Assembly: GCA_037439425.1 (NCBI GenBank)
Contig: JBBIWA010000003.1
Location: 62,001 to 126,000, forward strand
Direction of reading: 5' to 3'
Length of the DNA: 64,000 bases
DNA from: JBBIWA01 sp037439425
GTDB lineage: Bacteria > Acidobacteriota > Blastocatellia > RBC074
Made by a program: the position numbers and the translations under genes. Shown here one piece after another: positions 1 through 8,718 of this stretch. How positions within the stretch are numbered: position 1 is the stretch's first letter; each line of letters opens with the position of its first letter. Under the pieces are notes generated by a model that saw only the letters and a program-made list of their open reading frames with translations, had not been told where the DNA came from and did no database searches.

Positions 1-248
1 TCGATGAACTACCTCAGACATCAAAGGTTCTAAACCAGGCATCGACACCGGTGTCACACTATCCTGCACTAGACTTCCTTTCACTGCGGCCTCGCCGCTT
101 GAGGACTTTAACCGCCTCTCGATCATAAGTGAGCAGCTGCTCCAGAGCACTGTCAGGCAGATTAAAGTCAACCAGCTCAGCATCAATTCAGTCTCTTTCC
201 CCAATCTCGAGTTCCGCTCAAATATCTGATGGCTGTCTCCCCAGGGCA
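1..248. other. No confident gene at left edge; coding-like remnant on minus strand
   Basis: I cannot support a complete gene here. On the minus strand, just downstream of the Fur gene, one frame reads a protein-like stretch (IDAELVDFNLPDSALEQ..., about 42 codons, ending in TAG near position 70). It has no start codon and a TGA immediately before it, so it looks like a remnant. In another minus-strand frame an ATG at position 183, with a GGGGA stretch upstream, opens a 61-codon frame (MLSWLTLICLTV...) that runs off the window edge and could be the start of a truncated lipoprotein-like gene. Neither is convincing. Confidence 0.25.
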
Positions 249-698
249 TCAATTGGCCATGGCTTTCTTCTTAGATTGGCACTTATGACAGATGCCAAAG
301 ATCCGCAGGCTATGGTGTGTGGGCTGGAAGTTGAACTTCTTGGCAATCTCATCCTGCTTGCTTTCGATCACTTCACTATAGAATTCGATTAGATCCCCGC
401 ATTCGGTGCAGATCAGGTGGTCGTGATGCTGGTGATTGTACATATGCTCATATCGCATGCGGCCATCGCCAAAGCGCTCTTCCCGCGCCAGACCGCTTTC
501 CGCCAGGAGTTTAAGCGTGCGGTAGACAGTGGTGAAGCCGATACCGGGGTCTGTGGTCTTGATCCGTTGATACAACTCCTCGGCACTCGAATGCCCCTCG
601 GTGTCGAGAAATACATCGAGGATCAATTCGCGCTGCGCAGTCCGTTTGAACCCTGAGCGCTTGAGGTGCTCAAAAAATATCTCTTTTTCCTTCCTCAT
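249..698 (-). CDS. fur: Fur-family metal-responsive transcriptional regulator
   Basis: Ferric-uptake-regulator family repressor of 149 residues, the usual family length. Residues 1-85 form the winged-helix DNA-binding part, with the recognition helix around TTVYRTLKLL (56-65). The dimerisation/metal domain follows, with the family signature HQHHDHLICTECG at 89-101. Cys97/Cys100 and Cys137/Cys140 form the two CxxC pairs of a structural zinc site. In this family a Fe(II)-, Zn- or peroxide-sensing dimer binds palindromic operators at iron-uptake, zinc-uptake or peroxide-defence genes; the sequence alone does not separate Fur, Zur and PerR. It stands alone: no iron-transport gene is adjacent, and the upstream 950 bases contain a palindromic repeat element. 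The ATG at 698 has no clear Shine-Dalgarno sequence. The family call is secure, the metal is not. Confidence 0.92.
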   Translation of the reverse strand: MRKEKEIFFEHLKRSGFKRTAQRELILDVFLDTEGHSSAEELYQRIKTTDPGIGFTTVYRTLKLLAESGLAREERFGDGRMRYEHMYNHQHHDHLICTECGDLIEFYSEVIESKQDEIAKKFNFQPTHHSLRIFGICHKCQSKKKAMAN

Positions 699-799
699 AC
701 AGGTCGTTGCCGTTCCAGGTCCTCAGGTTCTCGTCCGATGTTATCCACATTTCAAAGCATTGTAGCATCAGCCATGGATTTTGGGAAGGTAGCGTTCCT

Positions 800-1052
800 G
801 TAACCGGGTGCACGTCACGATTGTAGGGTCAAAAGAAGATCGGTTGAAACCTTAGCCCCGCTAGGGGCGCTGGTGGAGAGGAAGCTCCCGCCCACCATCC
901 CACCAGCCCCGGCCGGGGCGGCCTTAGGCTCTACAGACCTGGGCCCACCCGCCCTGGCTCAGACTCGCTATCATCTGAGGCCCCCACCGGGGCTCACCAC
1001 CGATACTTACTGCTTTTTCACCCTACAATAAAGACGTGCACCCTTCTGTAAC
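800..1052. repeat. Element bounded by ~35-bp imperfect terminal inverted repeats
   Basis: The left arm (about 800-836) reads GGGTGCACGTC, three variable bases, then ATTGTAGGGT and AAAA. The right arm (about 1012-1052) is its inverted copy. The roughly 180 bp between them is GC-rich, folds into several hairpins (for example CCCCGGCCGGGG) and has no convincing ORF. A 14-bp piece of the arm, AAAGACGTGCACCC (1030-1043), recurs at 23318-23331, so the arm is repeated elsewhere. It looks like a small non-autonomous (MITE-like) element or a long structured palindrome. It lies upstream of the Fur gene and may carry or separate its promoter. Confidence 0.55.
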
Positions 1053-1115
1053 CTGTTGTGAAGAGGTGCGATTTAAAGAGCGACACAGCTTTTACTTGAA
1101 AGGGCTTATGCCACC

Positions 1116-1152
1116 AGCCTCGAAGAGGCTCGTTTCGGAGCCTTTTTATTTT
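1116..1152 (+). terminator. Rho-independent terminator with alternative upstream hairpin
   Basis: AGGCTC (1126-1131) pairs with GAGCCT (1138-1143) around a 6-nt loop and is followed at once by TTTTTATTTT, a classic intrinsic terminator for plus-strand transcription. The same GAGGCT strand can instead pair with AGCCTC at 1116-1121, giving two mutually exclusive hairpins as in an attenuator. No convincing plus-strand gene lies directly up- or downstream, so its client transcript is unknown. The rest of 1053-1654 holds no gene I can support. Confidence 0.5.
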
Positions 1153-1604
1153 CTCAAATTGGGCTATGATTTGGCTGACCGCCAATCACGTTTTAGTCAT
1201 TCCTGTCAAGCTAATAGCTGAATTTGTGTCGCATCGCCCCCCTAGCTTTGCTCGTATTCAAATCGCTCAGATAGACGCGCAAGGTGAGGCGCATCGTCTT
1301 GGCTTGGCTGTGACGGTGAGCTTTAATCATCTTATCTCTGTAAGTAAGAAGCCAGTTGTATCGATGGAAGTAAACTGCAAGCGGTCAACTATCAGGAGAG
1401 GAGTCTTCAGCGCCATCAACAAGCCATATGCTTGCGCCGGACATGATAGATCTTCGCTGGTCGTTTTCCCGTCCGTAGCCATCAGCGATATAAGCTGGCG
1501 ACTGACCACTAATGGCAAAGCAGAACAACCAGTGTGCTCTCACGATTCTTTGGACCTCAGCCCTAAGTCGCCGGCCATCAGTTGAGGCGCGCTCTCTGAA
1601 AAGA

Positions 1605-1616
1605 TGATAATTATCA
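1605..1616. promoter_or_regulatory. Perfect 12-bp palindrome TGATAATTATCA, Fur-box-like half-sites
   Basis: TGATAATTATCA is a perfect palindrome whose half-sites match the TGATAA half of Fur-family operators. The canonical Fur box is longer (7-1-7), and this copy sits downstream of the lyase gene, not in front of any start codon. Function as an operator is therefore doubtful. It may simply be part of the 3' structure of the preceding operon, where GCTCTCT and AGAGAGC also flank it. Confidence 0.2.
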
Positions 1617-1654
1617 ACTCGCGATCAGGCGATTCTACCAGCAAAGAGAGAGCA

Positions 1655-4588
1655 CTATCTTTGCTGCTCTTGTTCGCGCACGCGCGCCGCCAGATAGAGA
1701 GGCACGAAGAGGCCAAACTGCCCATAAATCTTCGGCGCTGAACCAGAGTAAGTTGCCGAGTTGAAGCTAATGGGACTAAGCTGCATCCGGTTGATGCTGG
1801 CATTTTCCGGCACATCGCGATAATAGGTAGCGTCGCGGAAGAGACGTTGTGCCCAGACGCGCTGGTCCTCGCGCCCGGTGATCTGCGCTGTGACGGTGAG
1901 CAAAGGCAGGCTCATAATTCCAAGCGCTACCGAGCTATTTTCACCGGCTTTGTCGGGATACCAGAAATAAGGAGTGCTCAAGGGTTGATAATTTCCATCT
2001 CTTTGAACCTCCCCACCCACCAGCACGGGTCTGGAACCCTGCTTGCCCACCAGCCAGTCAGCGATTCGCACCAGATAGTCAGCCACGCGCCGATCTGCGG
2101 TTTCGCGCCAATACTCGATCACGCCGATCTGCGCATAACCGCTCCACATAAATGGCTGCACGGCTTGTCCGATGCCGGAACCGGAAGGAATGAAGTATCC
2201 TTTGCGACCATAATCTTCTTCGGCTTGCACCAGGAGATAAGCCTTGATCTTTGCTTGATTGAGATATTCGAGCTTGCCGCTGTAACGCCAGGCGGCCATC
2301 AACCCTAAGACCGGCCAACCGACCCAGCGCGGCTCGTTCCAGCTCAGCGAGTTGTAGAAAGTGAATTCCCGGCGCGCCAGCGTCTCGCTGCCCTCAAGTG
2401 CTGACTCATGCACAGCTTCATCGCCCGTCAGCGCCCAGTACAACCACAGGCCTTCGATCCAGGTGTGAGTAACCAGCGGTTCGCGGTAACTCCCGTGCTC
2501 GCCTTTCTCGTAGAAGGCTAGCCCGCGGAAATTCATCGTGCGCTCTGTGTCCCAATAATCATCGGCGTGATGCTGCCCCCAATCAGCGCGATAACGCGCC
2601 ATCTCGCTGCCCAGTTGAAAAGCGCGCGCATCAGCCGTGCGTGTGTATTCACGCAAAAGGATGTAAGGCAGATCGTAGTGCAGATTGGTGTAGCCATCAG
2701 CCCATTCCAGATCGCCGAAGTTTTGCCAGCCGTAGTGCTGGCCTTGCTGGCGCACCTCGAAGATAGATTGGCCTGTTCGGTTGGGCGAGCTCTCATTCTC
2801 CTCACGCGCGTAGGCGCTCGCTAGCCAGCGTTCGAGCCGCGTTGCCGCCACAGCCATCTCGCGGTCTTCTGCGAAAAACTTCATCCAGTTGCGCCTTTCA
2901 ACCATCACCGGATGCACCGCTCCTGTTTCAGCCACGTATGCCGGATCGAGCACGCCACCAAGCGAGTTGGTCATCGCCGCTGCCGCGCGCGTCTCCAATC
3001 CCAGATAGAACTCCGTTGACTTCGCTCGCGCCCCCTCGAAGAGATACTGATCGAACCCGCGCGGCAAAATTTCAAAGCGCACGCCTTCCGTATCTGCCAC
3101 CAGCAGCTTGGGGAAATTTTCAGAGAATTCGGGCACGGTCACCTCGATGTGGTTGCTAGCCTGCCCTACGCTGATGGTAGCGATGCGCTTGTCCCGCGCG
3201 CTGCGAGCCTCTTCGCGTTGCGCATTGCTTATCTCAGCAGCAAAGGGCAGATGCACGATGAGCGAGTTGAGGAGAACATGTTGCGCAAACGGCGGCCGGG
3301 AGTTGCGATCTCCGCCGAAGCCGTAAGGGCCAGTATTGATCAGGCGCAGTTGCAGGCGCACAAATGGCTGCGCGGCGTAGACATGATAGCGCAGCGTGAA
3401 CCGCAGCGGGGTGAGCGGATCGGCCTTCTCCTTCGCTTCGGCTGGCTGAAAATGGCCATCCTGGCGAATCACCACGCGCAGCGGCCCTGTCTCCTCGAGG
3501 CGAGTCTGCGTGATGGTAGCAACCAGTTTGAGAGGTTTGTCTGCGGCATCAGCTATGACCACCTTCTCAGAATAACCGTGCGCCTGGCGCAGCGGCGCGA
3601 CCGTTGTTACCGTCTGGCCACGCAGCGCGCGCACTTGAGCTGTTTCCTGTTCGGCCGCAAGATCACGCACTCGACTGCCTCTGGGATGAGAAAAGCGCAG
3701 CCTCTCGCGAGTGTAGAGCCAGCCCTGCTCTTCGCGCACGGCAAAGACTTCCTCTTCGCGCGGTGTGCCTTCATCGAGCCGATAGGCGCGGCCTGCCATC
3801 ATGGCATCTCCGGCGCGCGCTGCGAAGCGGTTGTCACCTGCGGCAGCATCCCACAGCAGCTTGCCTGTATGCTCAAAGCGCAACCGCGCCCCGGCAGCTA
3901 ATCCGCTGCTATCAGTGACGCGCAGCTGAGTGGTACCTGCTGCGGCTGGCCCGACAAGCAGTGCAGCGCGCGGCAGCTCGATCGTCAAAGTTACCGGCTG
4001 TGCCAGCTGCTCGGTGCCATCGAGCTTTAAGCTCGCCAGCAAGCTGCTGCCGCTGGCGGGCACATTCAACTTGATGCGCCCGGCTTCGATCTGATATGAG
4101 CCGGACGAGGTGGAAGCAACGTTTATGCCCACGGCTGGCTTCTGATTGTTGCCCAGAACGAGGCGATAGTTACCAGCTGGCACATCAGTATCCACAAGCA
4201 GCCATTTGATCGGTCTTCCTGTATCAGTTGCTGGCGCGCGCCATCGTGAGAGGACACGAAATTGCGCAGGCACCGCTTTACCCGTTTCATTTACCAGAGC
4301 AATGTTGGCCAGGTCTCTGACGTTGGCTGACTCTTTGAATGGAACTCCCACAGTAGCTGGGCGGCGAGTGATCCTGAGTGGGAGATCAAGTGTGGGCCGA
4401 GTAGCCGGTGCAGGTGGAATCGAAACCGGCGTGATCGGCTCAGATGTCGCAGGCTGCCGAGCCTGGGCACAGGCTGATTGCGCGGTCACGGCTAGCACTA
4501 CCAGTGCGCTGAAGAGTAGGAGAACCGCTGAAGAGCTATGACAAGAGGACAACGACAGGCGAGTAACTGAGGGTAAATATAGTCGCAT
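1655..4588 (-). CDS. Secreted YetA/PcRGLX-like putative exo-rhamnogalacturonan lyase
   Basis: Large secreted protein of 977 residues. The start at 4588 is preceded by AGGAG five bases upstream and begins a hydrophobic signal sequence ending near SACAQA. A long beta-rich N-terminal half (about 55-550) is followed by an alpha-helical half with Trp/Tyr/His-rich motifs (WADGYTNLHYDLPY, THTWIEGLWLYW, SWNEPRWVGWP) of the kind seen in alpha/alpha toroid polysaccharide lyases and hydrolases. The order and motifs resemble the YetA/PcRGLX family, which includes fungal exo-rhamnogalacturonan lyase (PL26). It begins 30 bp after the UxaA-type dehydratase gene in the same operon, consistent with release of uronate-containing sugars outside the inner membrane. 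Family assignment is from memory of motifs; substrate is inference. Confidence 0.6.
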   Translation of the reverse strand: MRLYLPSVTRLSLSSCHSSSAVLLLFSALVVLAVTAQSACAQARQPATSEPITPVSIPPAPATRPTLDLPLRITRRPATVGVPFKESANVRDLANIALVNETGKAVPAQFRVLSRWRAPATDTGRPIKWLLVDTDVPAGNYRLVLGNNQKPAVGINVASTSSGSYQIEAGRIKLNVPASGSSLLASLKLDGTEQLAQPVTLTIELPRAALLVGPAAAGTTQLRVTDSSGLAAGARLRFEHTGKLLWDAAAGDNRFAARAGDAMMAGRAYRLDEGTPREEEVFAVREEQGWLYTRERLRFSHPRGSRVRDLAAEQETAQVRALRGQTVTTVAPLRQAHGYSEKVVIADAADKPLKLVATITQTRLEETGPLRVVIRQDGHFQPAEAKEKADPLTPLRFTLRYHVYAAQPFVRLQLRLINTGPYGFGGDRNSRPPFAQHVLLNSLIVHLPFAAEISNAQREEARSARDKRIATISVGQASNHIEVTVPEFSENFPKLLVADTEGVRFEILPRGFDQYLFEGARAKSTEFYLGLETRAAAAMTNSLGGVLDPAYVAETGAVHPVMVERRNWMKFFAEDREMAVAATRLERWLASAYAREENESSPNRTGQSIFEVRQQGQHYGWQNFGDLEWADGYTNLHYDLPYILLREYTRTADARAFQLGSEMARYRADWGQHHADDYWDTERTMNFRGLAFYEKGEHGSYREPLVTHTWIEGLWLYWALTGDEAVHESALEGSETLARREFTFYNSLSWNEPRWVGWPVLGLMAAWRYSGKLEYLNQAKIKAYLLVQAEEDYGRKGYFIPSGSGIGQAVQPFMWSGYAQIGVIEYWRETADRRVADYLVRIADWLVGKQGSRPVLVGGEVQRDGNYQPLSTPYFWYPDKAGENSSVALGIMSLPLLTVTAQITGREDQRVWAQRLFRDATYYRDVPENASINRMQLSPISFNSATYSGSAPKIYGQFGLFVPLYLAARVREQEQQR

Positions 4589-4618
4589 CGCAACTCCTAA
4601 GGGGGCCAAACCCAAATA

Positions 4619-6166
4619 TCACATTACCGGCCCCACCCGCCACGGCACAAACTCTTTATGCCCCAGTATCTCACTCTTGGTGCGCTCACCCGAAGCCACG
4701 CGCCGGATCAGCTCAAAGATCCGCCAGCCTACATACTGAATCGTCTCCTTGCCATCAATCACCGTTCCGGCATTGATGTCAATGTTGTCTTCCATCACAG
4801 AGGCAATGCGCGAATTGGAGGAGATTTTGATCACCGGCACGACCGGGAAACCGATGCCAGAGCCGCGCCCGGTGGTGAAGCAGATCATATTGGCGCCGCC
4901 TGCCGCGATGCCAGTGAGCGAGACCGGATCGTAGCCGGGCGTGTTCATCAAGACGAAACCCTTGCGATCTACTCGCTCGGCATAGGCGTAGACTCCTGTG
5001 AGCGCCGTCGTTCCGCCTTTAGCCACTGCGCCCAGCGATTTCTCGGTGATGTTGGTGATGCCGCCAGCTTTGTTCCCAGGGCTGGGATTGTCATCCCACG
5101 AAGCGCCGAAGCGGCGCAGGTAATCCTGATACCAGTTGATCACGTCAATCACTTTGCGCCCGGTCGGCTCGTCAATCGCGCGGCGCGTGAGCAGATGCTC
5201 AGCCCCCATGCATTCGGGGATTTCAGCCAGCACTGAAGTGCCGCCCGCGCGAATGAGCAGGTCGCTCGCATAACCGAGCGCGGGATTGGCCGAAATGCCG
5301 GAGAACGCATCCGAGCCACCGCAATTGGTGCCGAGCAAGATCTTGCTCATCGGCTGCGGCGTGCGTTTCAGCTGCTGGCAGTATTTGATCAATTGCTCGA
5401 CCTGGGCCACACCCTTCATAATCGTCTGGCGCGTGCCGCCGCAAGATTGCATCTCCAGCCCGACGATGAGCTTGCCTTTGCGAAAGTGGCGCTGGCCGAG
5501 TTGCGCAGTCTCAATATACTTCGAGATTTGATTGACCTCGCAGCCGAGGCTGACCATCAGCACGGCGCCCACGTTCGGATGAAAGATTATCCCGGCGATG
5601 GTGCGTTCGAGCTGCCAGGTATCTTCGCCTTGCGAATGGCCGCAGCCTTCTTGATGTGGGATGGCGATCACACCATCAACACCGTGCGTATCAGGGCCAA
5701 CATCGCGTAACCGGTCGGCAATCTCCGTTGCGACGTAGCTTGCGCAGTTGGAAGTAGCGATGACAGCGATGTAGTTGCGGGTGCCGACGTCGCCATTTTC
5801 ACGCAGGTAGCCCAGGAAGGTGCCTGCTTCTTCAGGTGGGAAGTATTCGGTCACTGGCGCGCGCGTCGCGTATTCGTATTCGCGCCCACTCAGTTCTGGC
5901 GCCACGTTATGCGTATGAACCCACTGGCCCGGAGCGATGTCGTGCCTGGCGCGCCCGATCACTTCGCCGTACTTGACGACCGGCGCACCGGCGGCAATCG
6001 GATGCAGCGCGATCTTGTGGCCAGGCGCGATGGCCTCACGGGTTTCCAGTTTCTGCTCATTCACGATAACGATGGCATTGGCTGGCAAGGAGAGGCGCGC
6101 AACTCCAACGTTATCATTTTCTCTAATGACCAGGACGGGCCTGGCAGGCGGTTCATTCGATTCCAT
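4619..6166 (-). CDS. uxaA: UxaA-family altronate/galactarate dehydratase
   Basis: Cytoplasmic dehydratase of 515 residues. Altronate dehydratase converts D-altronate to 2-keto-3-deoxygluconate in galacturonate breakdown; close relatives act on galactarate. An N-terminal SAF-like domain (about 2-90) precedes the large UxaA domain. Family motifs are clear: NYIAVIATSNCAS with Cys141, HQEGCGHSQGEDT with Cys175, SLGCEVNQ, GLEMQSCGGTR, LLGTNCGGSDAFSG, EIPECMGAE and NTPGYDPVSLTG. The start at 6166 has AGGAG six bases upstream, and that site overlaps the stop of the preceding peptidase gene (TAG at 6175), so translation is probably coupled. A longer reading frame begins 14 codons earlier but would lie inside the peptidase gene. 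Which sugar acid is used cannot be decided from sequence. Confidence 0.9.
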   Translation of the reverse strand: MESNEPPARPVLVIRENDNVGVARLSLPANAIVIVNEQKLETREAIAPGHKIALHPIAAGAPVVKYGEVIGRARHDIAPGQWVHTHNVAPELSGREYEYATRAPVTEYFPPEEAGTFLGYLRENGDVGTRNYIAVIATSNCASYVATEIADRLRDVGPDTHGVDGVIAIPHQEGCGHSQGEDTWQLERTIAGIIFHPNVGAVLMVSLGCEVNQISKYIETAQLGQRHFRKGKLIVGLEMQSCGGTRQTIMKGVAQVEQLIKYCQQLKRTPQPMSKILLGTNCGGSDAFSGISANPALGYASDLLIRAGGTSVLAEIPECMGAEHLLTRRAIDEPTGRKVIDVINWYQDYLRRFGASWDDNPSPGNKAGGITNITEKSLGAVAKGGTTALTGVYAYAERVDRKGFVLMNTPGYDPVSLTGIAAGGANMICFTTGRGSGIGFPVVPVIKISSNSRIASVMEDNIDINAGTVIDGKETIQYVGWRIFELIRRVASGERTKSEILGHKEFVPWRVGPVM

Positions 6167-6174
6167 AGCTTCTC

Positions 6175-7512
6175 CTATTTGCGCGGCAACCTCTCTTTTC
6201 CGCTCCATTCACCGTGGCGATAAACGGCCTCTGGCGGAAAGCGTGTCTCCAGGTCCGGTGCTGCCCAGTCAATGTTTGGGGCGCGCTCCTTTTTGTAGAA
6301 GAGCAGCACGGCCTCAGCGCCAGGCCGCAGCACGCCCGTGGCTACCGTGACATAATAATCCGATGCGTCCACTTCTTCTAAACCGTGGAAGACCGAAAGA
6401 TCGCCTATCTCCTGGATGCTGAATCGGCTCTCTGGCTGACCTTCCGCGCGGAAAATCTCTTGATTGATGCCCAGGTCGGCGCTGAATGGTGGTACCAATG
6501 ATGGACCTGCCTGAAGGCGATTGACGACGGTCGCATGGCGGATGATCAAACTGAAGATCGTGCCGCTGGTATTGGTGCGCAAAGCATCATAGACGGCTAG
6601 GTTGGCTTGCTCGAAGCTGCCATCGGCCAAACTCTTGAGCGCTGAGGCAAGCGCGATGAAATTCAGCTGCACCAGTTCCATTTCGGTCTTGCCGTGCAAG
6701 GCTCCAGTTTCGATCAGGATCACTGGCGTGCCCCACTGGCTGATCAAATCGCCGAAAGCGCGCGGATTGAAAGTGTCGTCATAACGTGCGACGTGACCGT
6801 AGATGAATGGCGCGAGAGCTTCATAAATAACGGCGCAGAGTTTCTTGCTGCGGATGCGCCCTGGATTGTCGCTGCCATACTCATCGAAAGGCACGGCTAG
6901 CAGCGAAATGGTCGCTTGCTTTCCAGTCTCTCCCACCGCTGTTCTGGCGCCCTGATTGTGCAGGTTGAATCCGAGATCGGGCTTCCACTCATCGCGCAGC
7001 CTCTTTAAGAGCCTGCCTTCAGGTGTAACCAGCGCGCGGGCATCACGGTTGATGTCAATAAACTGAAGATTGCGCCGCTGAAATAGTTCCGCCCCATCCG
7101 GGTTGAGCATCGGCACGGCGCGAAGAGTGAGCTTCTGCTCAATGGCTCTCACCCAAGGCGTGTTGCGGTTTTTCTGGAGGTAATGAAAGAGGTCAATCAA
7201 AGCACTGGTCGCCGTCGGCTCATCACCGTGCATCTGCGACCACAGCAAAACCCTCAGCGGCCCTTTGCCGAATTCTATCTGAAAGATCTCACGGCCGGCG
7301 ACCGAGCGCCCGACTTCACTTATAGTAATCCCTGCAGCACGCAACTGGTCGAGATATCTCTTCAGATCCGCATGTCGCACCCGTGACGGATCAAGATTGG
7401 TGATATGCTGTTGCTGCCAGTCACGAAACAGGGTGTGTGGCGTTTGAGCTGGAGCAAGCGCAGCGCTAAGGAGGACGCAAGCAAAAACGATAATCGTCTT
7501 GGAAGTATTCAT
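6175..7512 (-). CDS. Secreted M14-family zinc carboxypeptidase
   Basis: Exported metallopeptidase of 445 residues with a signal peptide (1-22, ending ...APAQ). The M14 zinc motif is HGDE (His95, Glu98), with the third ligand His185 in FNLHNQ. NPDG and DINRDA (138-157) shape the substrate pocket, and Glu268 in LIETG is the likely catalytic base. The C-terminal ~150 residues are beta-rich accessory sequence ending in RLPRK. Members remove C-terminal residues from peptides or cell-wall peptides. It is the first gene of a three-gene minus-strand operon with the dehydratase and the putative lyase. Its link to uronate use is unclear, so it may be a scavenging enzyme that merely shares the promoter. 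Confidence 0.87.
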   Translation of the reverse strand: MNTSKTIIVFACVLLSAALAPAQTPHTLFRDWQQQHITNLDPSRVRHADLKRYLDQLRAAGITISEVGRSVAGREIFQIEFGKGPLRVLLWSQMHGDEPTATSALIDLFHYLQKNRNTPWVRAIEQKLTLRAVPMLNPDGAELFQRRNLQFIDINRDARALVTPEGRLLKRLRDEWKPDLGFNLHNQGARTAVGETGKQATISLLAVPFDEYGSDNPGRIRSKKLCAVIYEALAPFIYGHVARYDDTFNPRAFGDLISQWGTPVILIETGALHGKTEMELVQLNFIALASALKSLADGSFEQANLAVYDALRTNTSGTIFSLIIRHATVVNRLQAGPSLVPPFSADLGINQEIFRAEGQPESRFSIQEIGDLSVFHGLEEVDASDYYVTVATGVLRPGAEAVLLFYKKERAPNIDWAAPDLETRFPPEAVYRHGEWSGKERLPRK

Positions 7513-7576
7513 AACGCAGAATTGTACGCATGGAATTGACAGATGAAAAGCGGGCTGGAGAGCTTAGCTGTTGGAA

Positions 7577-7706
7577 GGGTGCAATTAAAAGAAAGTGGGA
7601 CTCACCCTCACGAGCGCACGCATCTGGCGTGCTGTGCTCCTACGCAAATCAGGCACGCTGGCAAGCGTGCGCTCGTGAGCTATTTAGTCCCACTTTTAAT
7701 TGCCCC
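7577..7706. repeat. MITE-like element, copy 1
   Basis: Inverted terminal repeats GGGTGCAATTAAAAG...GTGGGACT and AGTCCCACTTTTAATTGC enclose about 80 bp that itself contains an inverted pair (CGAGCGCACGC / GCGTGCGCTCG). The left arm carries a 3-base insertion relative to the better-preserved copy at 35994-36120. No transposase is encoded, so any movement would need help in trans. A degenerate relative lies at 8716-8822. Confidence 0.75.
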
Positions 7707-7837
7707 CCTTGGAAAGAATGTTACTGGCTTTCTCTGCAAGCGCGGCTTTTCTGGGCATCGCAAGCGGACTCGTAGTACATCCAGCGATAAAATGATATCG
7801 CCGAGCGCGCGGCGCCTGACTTGTATTGCTCAATTCA

Positions 7838-8093
7838 AGAGACCACGGCCTTGTGCCGTGGAGTTTCACGTTTGTGGCTACACACGCACGGGCAGGATCA
7901 TTTTGAGAGGCCACGGCCTTGTGCCGTGGAGCTTCACGTTTGTGGCTAACATCAACGTTTTTTCCTAAACGCTCCCAATTAGCGGTTACAGTAGCAAGAA
8001 TCGTGAGACTCCTCTTTGAATTTCGGATTGCGAATTGCGGATTTGGTAGCAAGGATCGTGAGACTCCACGGCACAAGGCCGCGGCCTCTTCAA
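7838..8093. repeat. CCACGGC-hairpin repeat block, copy 1
   Basis: Two direct copies of a ~65-bp unit (7838 onward and 7901 onward) each carry the perfect hairpin CCACGGC-cttgt-GCCGTGG, followed by TTCACGTTTGTGGCTA. Then comes a segment with heptad-like repeats (CGGATTG CGAATTG CGGATTT, 8026-8046), and an inverted copy of the hairpin near 8060-8090. The same arrangement recurs at 39436-39693. No ORF here looks real; short frames through it are repeat artefacts. Positions 8094-8590 hold nothing I recognise. Confidence 0.7.
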
Positions 8094-8590
8094 GCTACGG
8101 CGATCTGTTCGGTTGAAGTCGAAAGTGAGCGGGTAATACTTCTCACCACTCGGTCACAAACCGCACCCTCCCTCCGACTCTCTGACGTCTGCTCTAAGAC
8201 CTCAGGCTGTGCCCTGCCGCAACGACTCTGTCGGCACCATGTTGAAGCTCTCTCGCATATGCGTATCAGACATTATCTCCTCTACCTCAAAGACTCGTTC
8301 CAGCTTCCGCTTGCCCAGGCTCGTTCTTCATCCCTCGCTTAACCGCCAGCAAGCTCGGGTGTTGAAAGAGGAAGACCGCAAAGGCGCTCATTAGCACACC
8401 AGCCACTGCGAAAGCGGTCTCGCGCTCACGACTCTCAGGAACTCACTTGAAGACGCCAGGTGAGCGCATCTCGAAAAGCTTCAAAAGTTAAGCTCTTGAA
8501 TGGTCTGATGGCGGGAGTTTAATGCTTTACTCTTCACCTCTCACGCGCTTATTTCAGAACCTCTCCTGGTTCAAGTGCAGAAACTCTTCG

Positions 8591-8718
8591 GGCTCATTCA
8601 ACTATTTACAGTCGTATCCGGCTAAGGCGTTAATGGTTACAAGGCCACTACGAGAGCGTTAGAAGGCTCATTCAACTATTTACAGTCAGATCGGAAGAGC
8701 ACACGTATCCGGCTAAGG
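8591..8718. other. Duplicated segment containing Illumina adapter sequence (assembly artefact)
   Basis: A 37-bp stretch at 8591-8627 (GGCTCATTCA...GGCTAAGG) is repeated at 8665-8718, but the second copy is split by 17 extra bases at 8688-8704. Together with the following GT these read AGATCGGAAGAGCACACGT, the start of the standard Illumina TruSeq adapter. The simplest explanation is an untrimmed adapter-containing read pulled into the assembly, giving a false local duplication. Nothing biological should be concluded from 8590-8720 until the reads are checked. Confidence 0.9.

Noticed and set aside
1166..1585. 139-codon plus-strand frame downstream of the 1126-1152 terminator
   Set aside because: No Shine-Dalgarno sequence, odd composition, no recognisable motif, and it follows a terminator; likely chance.
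1605..1616. True Fur-regulated promoter at the TGATAATTATCA palindrome
   Set aside because: Shorter than a 7-1-7 Fur box and located at a gene 3' end rather than before a start codon.
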